Assembly (NCBI GenBank): GCA_037043455.1
Contig: JAWPHD010005066.1
Span: 62,001-126,000 of the forward strand
Length of the DNA: 64,000 nt
Source: Cyrtodaria siliqua
Taxonomy: Eukaryota > Mollusca > Bivalvia > Adapedonta > Hiatellidae
Direction: 5' to 3'
Shown here piece after piece: positions 36,171 through 50,050 of the stretch (its first letter is position 1; each line of letters opens with the position of its first letter). Under the pieces are notes generated by a model, which was given only the letters and a program-made list of their open reading frames with translations, made no database searches and was not told the DNA's origin. The position numbers and the translations under genes are program-made.

Positions 36171-36261
36171 GACCAGCTAATTATTAAAATTACTCTCTTA
36201 ATTTGAATCTCATTAATTTATACGAACGATTAAATGTGCAGTCAGCATAATACTACTTCCA

Positions 36262-36842
36262 CTTCGAAAACACACAGTATATTAACCGAATTCTTATATA
36301 GTTATGACCGGAGTCAGACATCGAAAACACACAGTATATTAACCGAATTCTTATATAGTTATGACCGGAGTCACACATTGAAAACAAACAGTATATTAAC
36401 CGAATTCTTATATAGCTATGACCGGAGTCAGACATCGAAAACACACAGTATATTAAACGAATTCTTATATAGTTATGACCGGAGTCACACATCGAAAACA
36501 CACAGTATATTAACCGAATTCTTATATACTTATGACCGGAGTCACACATCGAAAACACACAGTATATTAACCGAATTCTTATATACTTATGACCGGAGTC
36601 ACACATCGAAAACACACAGTATATTAACCGAATTCTTATATACTTATGACCGGAGTCACACATCGAAAAAAAAAAAGTATATTAACCGAATTCTTAAATA
36701 GTTATGACCGGAGCCACACATCGAAAATACACAGAATATTAACCGATTTTTTATTTATTTATGACCGGAGTCACACATCGAAAACACACAGTATCTTAAC
36801 CGAATTCTTATACAGTTATGACCGGAGTCACATTGAATTTTA
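36262..36842. repeat. 57-bp tandem array, about 10 units
   Basis: Period 57 bases (19 codons). The unit contains CGAAAACACACAGTATATTA, ACCGAATTCTTATATAGTTA and TGACCGGAGTC. Because the period divides by three, one frame on each strand stays open: a 155-codon plus frame repeating KTHSILTEFLYSYDRSHTS and a 136-codon minus frame repeating MCDSGHKYIRIRLIYCVFS. No start context, homology or promoter supports translation. Confidence 0.93.
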
Positions 36843-36854
36843 TAGTCGCATCAA

Positions 36855-37095
36855 CAGCTAAGGTCATATGGCGACTTTTCCAGCTTCCATTGGTGGAGGA
36901 AGACCCCAGTGCCCCTCCGTGCAATGTTTGTGCACGGGCGGGCACCTGGGTATAACCATTGACGTTCCGCGAGCCAGGTACATAAAGATTCCTAGGCCCA
37001 TGACGGATCGGACCCGCAGCGGTGAAGGGTGAGTGATTTCAAGAGACACTAGGCATTCGGTCACGGACGCCCCCACACCACTAAAACTGCATGTA
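36855..37095 (-). mobile_element. tRNA-headed SINE
   Basis: In reverse, a head with GGGGGCGTCCGTGACCGAAT and GCGGGTCCGATCCG (B box) precedes a GC-richer body with GGTGCCCGCCCGTGCACAAA and a GGTCTTCCTCCACC segment resembling the first SINE family. Confidence 0.7.
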
Positions 37096-37124
37096 TGCCC
37101 CTCATACACATATGAAATGGGCAT

Positions 37125-38270
37125 ACTAGTACGTCACAATCGTTTAATATTTACATTCACTTGATAACTTCTGTTGAATAAATTAGCGTCAAATTTCGAA
37201 TTAACTGGAGACGGAACTACTGCGCACGCATTCAATATATCTCAATAGAAAAAGGTTATTCCCTTGTCTGAAAATACACTGACAGTAGTTGTCTGTCTTA
37301 CACCATTTTATCATTATCATTCTCCCAAAGTGAGTTATTGTCGGTACTATGGCAACTGGAAATACTGTAAACAGAAGCGAGTCAATTCATAATTAAACTT
37401 GGCATGTGAACTAATGAAAGCCAGAGTGCGTTTCGTATATCATCATCGTCCATAAATGCGTACCTGGGTGCACATCTGAACAGAAGCGTTTATCGCGTAG
37501 TTAAATTGTTAATAGATATATTCAAAGACTTGCACTCACAAACCCGTTGTGATCGTGGGAGTTTGGGTGGGTTTGGAGGTTGGGCAGGCGACCCGTGGAG
37601 GGAGGGATATATTGTACGATTACTGCATTGTTGTTAAAGTCGCTATGGAATGTAGTGATATTTTGTACACTTGCATACATATCTTTAACGTCAAATTGAG
37701 ATTTTATCTGTCAATCTGAGATGATATGAGATATTCATGCAAACACAATAGCATTAACATCTGCATAGAGTTTTTCTCATACCCGGATCATAGATTGTTG
37801 TTAAAAATTTAAGTCACAAAGTGTTTTCTTTTTATTAACGGATATGATACCGATTGTGTGTTAACTATTGCTGTATGGGATTCACTAAATACCTACCACT
37901 TCGATTACATGACGTCATCTTCTTGCGTACACCGAGTTAACTCCCTTGATCTCCAACTCTTCAACAGTAAACAACATGAAAACTAGCGGTAAAATGATAA
38001 ATTCGTTAAAATGTTATCATAACCTGACGTTTAACTAGATTGGTAACAAACTTCAGATAGTTTAAATGATAGACATATGAACATTGTTCAAATAGAAATC
38101 GACTGTAATGTCTATTGAAGAAACATACTGCTCAATCGAGGGATTTACAATCCACTCGATTGCCTCCAATTGCGTTCGAGGGTGGGTGAGCAGCGAACAG
38201 ACGTTAGAGAAAGTAATTGAATGTCACGCCAGTCATCAATTGTGCAAATTCGTTTTCTGGTAAGTGGAAT
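37125..38270. other. Intergenic stretch, no gene seen
   Basis: Relatively unique sequence with no long frame; a G-rich segment lies at about 37555-37610. Confidence 0.45.
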
Positions 38271-38274
38271 TATA

Positions 38275-41200
38275 TAGACCAAGCACTTCAAAACATGTCA
38301 CCCATCATATGTATATAGACCAGCCACTTCAAAACATGTCACCAATATTTGTATATAGACCAGCCACCTCAAAACATGTCACCCATCATTTGTATATAGA
38401 CCAGCCACTTCAAAACAGGTCACCCATCATATGTATATAGACCAGCCACTTCAAAACATGTCACCCATCATATGTATATAGACCAGCCACCTCAAAACAT
38501 GTCACCCATCATATGTATATAGACCAGCCACTTCAAAACATGTCCCCCATCGTATGTATATAGACCAGCCACCTCGAAACATGTCACCCATCATTTGTAT
38601 ATAGACCAGCCACTTCAAAACAGGTCACCCATCATATGTATATAGACCAGCAACTTAAAAATATGTCACCCACAACATGTATATAGACCAGACACTTCAA
38701 AACATGTCACCCATCATTTGTATATAGACCAGCCACTTCAAAACATGTCACCCATCAGATGTATATAGACCAGCCACCTCAAAACATGTCACCCATCATA
38801 TGTATATAGACCAGCCACTTCAAAACATGTCCCCCATCGTATGTATATAGACCACCCACCTCAAAACATGTCACCCATCATTTGTATATAGTCCAGCCAC
38901 TTCAAAACAGGTCAGCCATCATATGCATATAGACCAGCCACTTCAAAACATGTCCCCCATCGTATGTATATAGACCAGCCACCTCAAAACATGTCACCCA
39001 TCATTTGTATATAGACCAGACACTTCAAAACAGGTCATCCATCATATGTATATAGACCAGCAACTTGAAAACATGTCTCCCACAATATGTATATAGACCA
39101 GCCACTTCAAAACATGTCACCCATCATTTGTACATAGACCAGCCACTTTAAAACATGTCACCCATCATATGTATATAGACCAGCCACCTCAAAACATGTC
39201 ACCCATCATATGTATATAGACCAGCCACTTCAAAACATGTCCCCCATCGTATGTATATAGACCAGCCACCTCAAAACATGTCACTCATCATTTGTATATA
39301 GACCAGCCACTTCAAAACAGGTCACCCATCATATGTATATAGACCAGCCACTTCAAAACAGGTCACCCATCATATGTTTATAGACCAGCCACTTCAAAAC
39401 ATGAAACCCATCATATGTATATTGACCAAGCACTTCAAAACATGTCACCCATCATATGTATATAGACCAGCCACTTCAAAACATGTCACCAATATTTGTA
39501 TATAGACCAGCCACCTCAAAACATGTCACCTATCATTTGTATATAGACCAGCCACTTCAAAACAGGTCACCCATCATATGTATATAGACCAGCCACTTCA
39601 AAACATGTCACCCATCATATGTATATAGACCAGCCACCTCCAAACATGTCACCCATCATATGTATATAGACCAGCCACTTCAAAACATGTCCCTCATCGT
39701 ATGTATATAGACAAGCCACCTCAAAACATGTCACCCATCATTTGTATATAGACCAGCCACTTCAAAACAGGTCACCCATCATATGTATATAGACCAGCAA
39801 CTTAAAAACATGTCACCCACAACATGTATATAGACCAGACACTTCAAAACATGTCACCCATCATTTGTATATAGACCAGCCACTTCAAAACATGTCACCC
39901 ATCAGATGTATATAGACCAGCCACCTCAAAACATGTCACCCATCATAAGTATATAGACCAGCCACTTCAAAACATGTCCCCCATCGTATGTATATAGACC
40001 ACCCACCTCAAAACATGTCACCCATCATTTGTATATAGTCCAGCCACTTCAAAACAGGTCACCTATCATATGTATATAGACCAGCAACTTGAAAACATGT
40101 CTCCCACAATATGTATATAGACCAGCCACTTCAAAACATGTCACCCATCATTTGTATATAGACCAGCCACTTCAAAACATGTCACCCATCATATGTATAT
40201 AGACCGGCCACCTCAAAACATGTCACCCATCATATGTTTATAGACCAGCCACTTCAAAACATGTCCCCCATCGTATGTATATAGACCAGCCACCTCAAAA
40301 CATGTCACTCATCATTTGTATATAGACCAGCCACTTCAAAACATGTCACCCATCATATGTATATAGACCAGCCACTTCAAAACAGTTCACCCATCATATG
40401 TTTATAGACCAGCCACTTCAAAACATGAAACCCATCATATGTATATAGACCAGCCACTTCAAAACATGTCACCCATCAGATGTATATAGACCAGCCACTT
40501 CAAAACATGTCACCCATCATTTGTATATAGTCCAGCCACTTCAAAACAGGTCAGCCATCATATGCATATAGACCAGCCACTTCAAAACATGTCCCCCATC
40601 GTATGTATATAGACCAGCCACCTCAAAACATGTCACCCATCATTTGTATATAGACCAGACACTTCAAAACAGGTCATCCATCATATGTATATAGACCAGC
40701 AACTTGAAAACATGTCTCCCACAATATGTATATAGACCAGCCACTTCAAAACATGTCACCCATCATTTGTACATAGACCAGCCACTTCAAAACATGTCAC
40801 CCATCATATGTATATAGACCAGCCACCTCAAAACATGTCACCCATCATATGTATATAGACCAGCCACTTCAAAACATGTCCCCCATCGTATGTATATAGA
40901 CCAGCCACCTCAAAACATGTCACTCATCATTTGTATATAGACCAGCCACTTCAAAACAGGTCACCCATCATATGTATATAGACCAGCCACTTCAAAACAG
41001 GTCACCCATCATATGTTTATAGACCAGCCACTTCAAAACATGAAACCCATCATATGTATATTGACCAAGCACTTCAAAACATGTCACCCAACATATGTAT
41101 ATAGACCAGCCACTTCAAAACATGTCACCAATATTTGTATATAGACCAGCCACCTTAAAACATGTCACCCATCATTTGTATATAGACCAGCCACTTCAAA

Positions 41201-44152
41201 ACAGGTCACCCATCATATGTATATAGACCAGCCACTTCAAAACATGTCACCCATCATATGTATATAGACCAGCCACCTCCAAACATGTCGCCCATCATAT
41301 GTATATAGACCAGCCACTTCAAAACATGTCCCTCATCGTATGTATATAGACCAGCCACCTCAAAACATGTCACCCATCATTTGTATATAGACCAGCCACT
41401 TCAAAACAGGTCACCCATCATATGTATATAGACCAGCAACTTAAAAACATGTCACCCACAACATGTATATAGACCAGACACTTCAAAACATGTCACCCAT
41501 CATTTGTATATAGACCAGCCACTTCAAAACATGTCACCCATCAGATGTATATAGACCAGCCACCTCAAAACATGTCACCCATCATAAGTATATAGACCAA
41601 CCACTTCAAAACATGTCCCCCATCGAATGTATATAGACCACCCACCTCAAAACATGTCACCCATCATTTGTATATAGTCCAGCCACTTCAAAACAGGTCA
41701 CCCATCATATGTATATAGACCAGCAACTTGAAAACATGTCTCCCACAATATGTATATAGACAAGCCACTTCAAAACATGTCACCCATCATTTGTATATAG
41801 ACCAGCCACTTCAAAACATGTCACCCATCATATGTATATAGACCGGCCACCTCAAAACATGTCACCCATCATATGTTTATAGACCAGCCACTTCAAAACA
41901 TGTCCCCCATCGTATGTATATAGACCAGCCACTTCAAAACATGTCACCCATCAGATGTATATAGACCAGCCACTTCAAAACATGTCACCCATCATTTGTA
42001 TATAGTCCAGCCACTTCAAAACAGGTCACCCATCATATGTATATAGACCAGCCACTTCAAAACATGTCACCCATTTATTTGTCTATATACCAGCTACTTC
42101 AAAACATGTCCCCCATCATATGTATATAGACCAGCCACTTCGAAAAATTTCCCCCATCATATGTATATAGACCAGCCACTTCAAAACATGTCACCCATCA
42201 TTTGTATATAGACCAGCCACTTCAAAACATGTCACCCATCATTTGTATATAGACCAGCCACTTCAAAACATGTCCCCCATCATATGTATATAGACCAGCC
42301 ACCTCAAAACATGTCACCCATCATTTGTATATAGACCAGCCACTTCAAAACAGGTCACCCATCATATGTATATAGACCAGCCACTTCAAAACATGTTACC
42401 CATCATATGTATATAGACCAGCCACCTCAAAACATGTCACCCATCTCATGTATATAGACCAGCCACTTCAAAACATGTCCCCCATCGTATGTATATAGAC
42501 CAGCCACCTCAAAACATGTCACCAATCATTTGTATATAGACCAGCCACTTCAAAACAGGTCACCCATCATATGTATATAGACCAGCCACTTCAAAACATG
42601 TCACCCATCATATGTATATAGACCAGCCACTTCAAAACATGTCACCCATCATATGTATATAGACCAGCCACCTCAAAACATGTCACCCATCATATGTATA
42701 TAGACCAGCCACTTCAAAACATGTCCCCCATCGTATTTATATAGACCACCCACCTCAAAACATGTCACCCATCAGTTGTATATAGACCAGCCACTTCAAA
42801 ACATGTCACCCATCATATGTATATAGACCAGCCACTTTAAAACATGTCACCCATCATATGTATATAGACCAGCCACCTCAAAACATGTCACCCATCATAT
42901 GTATATAGACCAGCCACTTCAAAACAGGTCACCCATCAGATGTATATAGACCAGCCACTTCAAAACATGTCACCCATTTATTTGTATATAGACTAGCCAC
43001 TTCAAAACATGTCCCCCATCATATGTATATAGACCAGACACTTCAAAACATGTCCCCCATCATATGTATATAGACCAGCCACTTCAAAACATGTCCCCCA
43101 TCATATGTATATAGACCAGCCACCTCAAAACATGTCACCCATCATTTTTATATAGACCAGCCACTTCAAAACAGGTCACCTTCTGTAAGTATACAGGCCA
43201 GCCACTTCAAAACATGTCACCCACCATATGTATATAGACCAGCCACTTCAAAACATGTCACCCATCATTTGTATATAGACCAGCCACTTCAAAACATGTC
43301 ACCCATCATATGTATATAGACCAGCCACTTCAAAACATGTCCCCCATCATATGTATATAGACCAGCCACCTCAAAACATGTCACCCATCATTTGTATATA
43401 GACCAGCCACTTCAAAACAGGGCACCCATCATATGTATATAGACCAGCCACCTCAAAACATGTCACCCATCATATGTATATAGACCAGCCACCTCAAAAC
43501 ATGTCACCCATCATTTGTATATCGACCAGCCACTTCAAAACATGTCACCCATTTATTTGTATATAGACCAGCCACTTCAAAACATGTCACCCATCATATG
43601 TATATAGACCAGCCACCTCAAAACATGTCACCCATCATTTGTATATAGACCAGCCACTTCAAAACAGGTCACCCATCATATGTATATAGACCAGCCACTT
43701 CAAAACATGTCACCCATCATATGTATATAGACCAGCCACCTCAAAACATGTCACCCATCATATGTATATAGACCAGCCACTTCAAAACATGTCCCCCATC
43801 GTATGTATATAGACCAGCCACCTCAAAACATGTCACCCATCATTTGTATAAAGACCAGCCACTTCAAAACAGGTCACCCATCATATGTATATAGACCAGC
43901 CACCTCAAAACAGGTCACCCATCATATGTATATAGACCAGCCACCTCAAAACATGTCATCCATCATATGTATATAGACCAGCCACCTCAAAACATGTCAC
44001 CCATCATTTGTATATAGACCAGCCACTTCAAAACATGTCACCCATTTATTTGTATATAGACCAGCCACTTCAAAACATGTCACCCATCATATGTATATAG
44101 GCCAGCCACTTCAAAACATGTCACCCATCATTTGTATATAGACCAGCCACTG
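38275..44152 (+). repeat. 41-bp satellite, left arm, about 143 units
   Basis: Unit ATGTATATAGACCAGCCACT followed by TCAAAACATGTCACCCATCAT. Diagnostic variants recur together: an AAGCACTTCAAAACATGTCA marker appears at 38281, 39428 and 41067, spacings of 1147 and 1639 bases (close to 28 and 40 units), so whole blocks were duplicated. No coding frame. Confidence 0.97.
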
Positions 44153-44485
44153 AGAATTGAGATTTACAGTTTTGTTGACCAGAATAAGTATGTTAAGTAG
44201 GTCATTGGCATAGTGAACTATGTTTGGTATTGGTATTCATCAAGGTGTTATTCAAAAAGGTTTAAGACTGTCAAATAGTTTCAATACATGAAGGTTAAAG
44301 AATGTGTATAAGATTATATAATGTTCTAAGAAAATAACCAATTTCTTATCCGGTTGGACATAAGTAGGTCAACGTATGTGATGGTGATGCGACATGTGAT
44401 TGATGTGTTGTAGTAAATCTATATACATGTATAGGAAATGAGATGTGTGGCTTGAAGGATTCGTGCATATACATAACATGTTTGA
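44153..44485. other. Spacer between inverted satellite arms
   Basis: About 330 bases of AT-rich non-satellite sequence. The satellite restarts in the opposite orientation near 44490. Confidence 0.8.
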
Positions 44486-47400
44486 AATGGTTGGTCTAAA
44501 AACAAATGATGGGTGACATGTCTTGAAGTGATTGGTCTATATACAAATGATGGCTGACATGTCTTGAAGTTGTTGGTCTATATACAAATGATGGGTGACA
44601 TGTCTTGAATGAAGTGGTTGGTCTATATACAAATGATGGGTGACATGTTTTGAAGTGGTTGGTCTATATACAAATGATGAGTGACATGTTTTGAGGTGGC
44701 TGGCCTATATTATTCCGGTAGGTGACCTGTTTTGAAGTGGTAGGTTTATATTATTCTGGTAGGTGACCTGTTTTGAAGTGGTTGGTCTATATACAAATGA
44801 TGAGTGACATGTCTTGAGGTGGCTGGCCTATATTATTCTGGTAGGTGACCTGTTTTGAAGTGGTTGGTCTATATTATTCTGGTAGGTGATCTGTTTTGAA
44901 GTGGCTGGTCTATATACAAATGATGGGTGACATGTTTTGAGGTGGCTGGCCTATATTATTCTGGTAGGTGACCTGTTTTGAAGTGGTTGGTCTATATTAT
45001 TCTGGTAGGTGACTTGTTTTGAAGTGGCTGGTCTATATACAAATGATGGGTGACATGTTTTGAGGTGGCTGGTCTATATAATTCTGGTAGGTGACCTATT
45101 TTGAAGTAGTTGGTCTATATTATTCTGGTAGGTGACTTGTTTTGAAGTGGCTGGTCTATATACAAATTGTGGGTGACATGTTTTGAGGTGGCTGGTCTAT
45201 ATAATTCTGGTAGTTGACCTGTTTTGAAGTGGTTGGTCTATATACAAATGATTGGTGACATGTTTTGAGGTGGCTGGTCTATATTATTCTGGTAGGTGAC
45301 CTGTTTTGAAGTGGTTGGTCTATATACAAGTGATGGGTGACATGTTTTGAGGTGGCTGGCCTATATTATTCTGGTAGGTGACCTGTTTTGAAGTGGTAGG
45401 TTTATATTTTTCTGGTAGGTGACCTGTTTTGAAGTGGTTGGTCTATATTATTCTGGTAGGTGATTTGTTTTGAAGTGGCTGGTCTATATACAAATGATGG
45501 GTGACATGTTTTGAGGTGGCTGGTCTATATAATTCTGATAGGTGACCTGTTTTGAACTGGTTTGTCTATATTATTCTGGTAGGAGACTTGTTTTGAAGTG
45601 GCTGGTCTATATACAAATGATGGGTGACATGTTTTGAGGTGGCTGGTCTATTTTATTCTGGTATGTGACCTGTTGTGAAGTGGCTGGTCTATATACAAAT
45701 GATAATTGACATGTTTTGAGGTGGCTGGCCTATATTATTCTGGTAGGTGACCTGTTTTGAAGTGGTAGGTCTATATTATTCTGGTAGGTGACCTGTTTTG
45801 AAGTGGTTGGTCTATATCATTCTGGTAGGTGACCTGTTTTGAAGAGGCTGGTCTATATACAAATGATGGGTGACATGTTTTGAGGTGGCTGGCCTATATT
45901 ATTCTGGTAGGTGACCTGTTTTGAAGTGGTTGGTCTATATTATTCTGGTAGGTGATTTGTTTTGAAGTGGCTGGTCTATATACAAATGATGGGTGACATG
46001 TTTTGAGGTGGCTGGTCTATATTATTCTGGTAGGTGATCTGTTTTGAAGTGGCTGGTCTATATACAAATGATGGGTGACATGTTTTGAGGCGGCTGGCCT
46101 ATATTATTCTGGTAGGTGACCTTTTTTGAAGTGGTTGGTCTAAATTATTCTGGTAGGTGATCTGTTTTGAAGTGGCTGGTCTATATACAAATGATGGGTG
46201 ATATGTTTTGAGTTGGCTGGTCTATATAATTCTGATAGGTGACCTGTTTTGAAGTGGATGGTCTATATTATTCTGGTAGGTGACTTGTTTTGAAGTGGCT
46301 GGTCTATATACAAATGATGGGTGACATGTTTTGAGGTGGCTGGTCTATATTATTCTGGTAGGTGACCTGTTTTGAAGTGGTTGGTCTATATACAAATGAT
46401 GAGTGACATGTTTTGAGGTGGCTGGCCTATATTATTCTGGTAGGTGACCTGTTTTGAAGTGGTTGGTCTATATTATTCTGGTAGGTGATCTGTTTTGAAG
46501 TGGCTGGTCTATATACAAATGATGGGTGACATGTTTTGAGGTGGCTGGCCTATATTATTCTGGTAGGTGACCTGTTTTGAAGTGGTTGGTCTATATTATT
46601 CTGGTAGGTGACTTGTTTTGAAGTGGCTGGTCTATATACAAATGATGGGTGACATGTTTTGAGGTGGCTGGTCTATATAATTCTGATAGGTGACCTGTTT
46701 TGAAGTGGTTTGTCTATATTATTCTGGTAGGAGACTTGTTTTGAAGTGGCTGGTCTATATACAAATGATGGGTGACATGTTTTGAGGTGGCTGGTCTATT
46801 TTATTCTGGTATGTGACCTGTTGTGAAGTGGCTGGTCTATATACAAATGATAATTGACATGTTTTGAGGTGGCTGGCCTATATTATTCTGGTAGGTGACC
46901 TGTTTTGAAGTGGTAGGTCTATATTATTCTGGTAGGTGACCTGTTTTGAAGTGGTTGGTCTATATCATTCTGGTAGGTGACCTGTTTTGAAGGGGCTGGT
47001 CTATATACAAATGATGGGTGACATGTTTTGAGGTGGCTGGCCTATATTATTCTGGTAGGTGACCTGTTTTGAAGTGGTTGGTCTATATTATTCTGGTAGG
47101 TGATTTGTTTTGAAGTGGCTGGTCTATATACAAATGATGGGTGACATGTTTTGAGGTGGCTGGTCTATATTATTCTGGTAGGTGATCTGTTTTGAAGTGG
47201 CTGGTCTATATACAAATGATGGGTGACATGTTTTGAGGCGGCTGGCCTATATTATTCTGGTAGGTGACCTGTTTTGAAGTGGTTGGTCTATATTATTCTG
47301 GTAGGTGATCTGTTTTGAAGTGGCTGGTCTATATACAAATGATGGGTGACATGTTTTGAGGTGGCTGGTCTATATAATTCTGGTAGGTGACCTATTTTGA

Positions 47401-49404
47401 AGTGGTTGGTCTATATTATTCTGGTAGGTGACTTGTTTTGAAGTCGCTGGTCTATATACAAATTGTGGGTGACATGTTTTGAGGTGGCTGGTCTATATAA
47501 TTCTGGTAGTTGACCTGTTTTGAAGTGGTTGGTCTATATACAAATGATGGGTGACATGTTTTGAGGTGGCTTGCCTATATTATTCTGGTAGGTGACCTGT
47601 TTTGAAGTGGTTGGTCTATATTATTCTGGTAGGTGACCTGTTTTGAAGTGGTTGGTCTATATTATTCTGGTATGTGACCTGTTGTGAAGTGGCTGGTCTA
47701 TATACAAATGATAAGTGACATGTTTTGAGGTGGCTGGCCTATATTATTCTGGTAGGTGACCTGTTTTGAAGTGGTAGGTTTATATTATTCTGGTAGGTGA
47801 CCTGTTTTGAAGTGGTTGGTCTATATTATTCTGGTAGGTGACCTGTTTTGAAGTGGTTGGTCTATATCATTATGTTAGATGACATGTTTTGAAGTGGTTG
47901 GTCTTTATAATTCTGGTAGCTGACCTGTTTTGAAGTGGTTAGTCTATATACAAATGATAGGTGACATGTTTTGAGGTGGCTGGCCTATATTATTCTGGTA
48001 GGTGACCTGTTTTGAAGTGGTTGGTCTATATACAAATGATGGGTGACATGTTTTGAGGTGGCTGGCCTATATTATTCTGGTAGGTGACCTGTTTTGAAGT
48101 GGTTGGTCTATATTATTCTGGTGAGTGACCTGTTTTGAAGTGGTTGGTCTATATACAAATGATGGGTGACATGTTTTGAGGTGGCTGGCCTATATTATTC
48201 TGGTAGGTGACCTGTTTTGAAGTGATTGGTCTATATACAAATGTTGGGTGACATGTTTTGAGGTGGCTGGCCTATATTATTCTGGTAGGTGACCTGTTTT
48301 GAAGTGGTTGGTCTATATACAAATGATGGGTGACATGTTTTGAGGTGCCTGGCCTATATTATTCTGGTAGGTGACCTGTTTTGAAGTGGTTGGTCTATAT
48401 TAGTCCGGTAGGTGACCTGTTTTGAAGTGGCTGGTCTATATAGATATGATGGGTGACACGTTTTGAGGTGGCTGGCTTATATTATTCTGGTAGGTGACCT
48501 GTTTTGAAGTGGTTGGTCTATATCATTCTGGTAGGTGACCTGTTTTGAAGGGGCTGGTCTATATACAAATGATGGGTGACATGTTTTGAGGTGGCTGGCC
48601 TATATTATTCTGGTAGGTGACCTGTTTTGAAGTGGTTGGTCTATATTATTCTGGTAGTTGACCTGTTTTGAAGGGTCTGGTCTATATACAAATGATGGGT
48701 GACACGTTTTGAGGTGGTTGGCCTATATTATTCTGGTAGGTGACCTGTTTTGAAGTGGTTGGTCTATATTTAATTATGTTAGATGACATGTTTTGAAGTG
48801 GTTGGTCTATATAATTCTGGTAGCTGACCTGTTTTGAAGTGGTTGGTCTATATACAAATGATAGGTGGCATGTTTTGAGGTGGCTGGCCTATATTATTCT
48901 GGTAGGTGACCTGTTTTGAAGTGGTTGGTCTATATACAAATGATGGGTGACATGTTTTGAGGTGGCTGGCCTATATTATTCTGGTAGGTGACCTGTTTTG
49001 AAGTGGTTGGTCTATATTATTCTGGTAGGTGACCTGTTTTGAAGTGGTGGATCTATATTATTCTGGTAGGTGACCTGTTTTGAAGTGGCTGGTCTATATA
49101 CAAATGATGGGTGACACGTTTTGAGGTGGCTGGCTTATATTATTCTGGTAGGTGACCTGTTTTGAAGTGGTTGGTCTATATCATTCTGGTAGGTGACCTG
49201 TTTTGAAGGGGCTGGTCTATATACAAATGATGGGTGACATGTTTTGATGTGGCTGGCCTATATTTTTCTGGTAGGTGACCTGTTTTGAAGTGGTTGGTCT
49301 ATATTATTCTGGTAGTTGACCTGTTTTGAAGTGGTCTATATACAAATGATGGGTGTCATGTTTTGAGGTGGCTGGCCTATATTATTCTGGTAGGTGACCT
49401 GTTT
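44486..49404 (-). repeat. 41-bp satellite, right arm, inverted and dimeric
   Basis: Same family in reverse complement: CAAATGATGGGTGACATGTT then TTGAGGTGGCTGGTCTATATA alternates with a diverged type, TTATTCTGGTAGGTGACCTG then TTTTGAAGTGGTTGGTCTATA. The A/B alternation makes an 82-bp higher-order unit, in places AB and in places ABB. About 120 units. Confidence 0.96.
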
Positions 49405-49600
49405 TGTTGTTCGCCACAACATTGCGACAAACTTTACCATTCCGATTTATTTTTTATTGCACGCCGTAACATCGCCACACACTTTTCAATTCAGATTTGC
49501 CGTTTCTTTATTCGCCATAAGATCACGACAAACTTTTCCATTCTGATCTGCTTTATCTCCGTTCGCCAAAACTTCATCACAAAGCTTAAACTTTATACAG
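49405..49600. repeat. About 51-bp degenerate repeat, 4 units
   Basis: TTCGCCACAACATTGCGACA, GCACGCCGTAACATCGCCAC, TTCGCCATAAGATCACGACA and TTCGCCAAAACTTCATCACA start at about 49410, 49459, 49511 and 49562. Related words recur at 53796-54185. The 107-codon frame at 49363-49686 crosses it and has no support. Confidence 0.65.
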
Positions 49601-49742
49601 ATTGTTGTTATTTCTTCTATGCTACTTATTACTCAAGTAGAATGTACTCAAGTAAAATGTGGATTTTATGTCAAAGGACCACTTAACAAGTTATTTTGCT
49701 AAGTACATGTATAAAACTTTTAGCGGAACCTTATTTTTTCAA

Positions 49743-50050
49743 TCGGTAGCACGGCGGATTTTTAACCGGAGGCCCCGGGTTCAATCCTCCATGGTGCCAC
49801 TGAGTTTCGTCGGTGTGTTCTTGGGCAAGACACTTTCCCTAGCTTAGCCTCGTCCATCGGATGGGGACGTAAACGGTCCCATGTATCGGTCTATCCTGCG
49901 AGCACGTTAAAGAACCATTGGAATCTATTCGATATAAGAGTAGGGCACAGTTCCCGGATTCCTATGTATCCTTCCCCTCTCTCTGGGGCGGCTCTAAATA
50001 ACCTATATTGTGTTGATGAGCCGTTAAACAACATTCAATTCAATTCAATT
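49743..50050 (+). mobile_element. SINE, third family
   Basis: tRNA-like head with CCCCGGGTTCAATCCTCC, core TTCTTGGGCAAGACACTTTC, GTCCATCGGATGGGGACGTA, CTCTCTCTGGGGCGGCTCTA and an ATTCAATTCAATTCAATT tail. Colinear with 8285-8612. Confidence 0.88.

Noticed and set aside
38275..44152. CRISPR-like array of regularly spaced repeats
   Set aside because: Units are contiguous 41-bp satellite monomers without unique spacers, in a eukaryotic repeat context.
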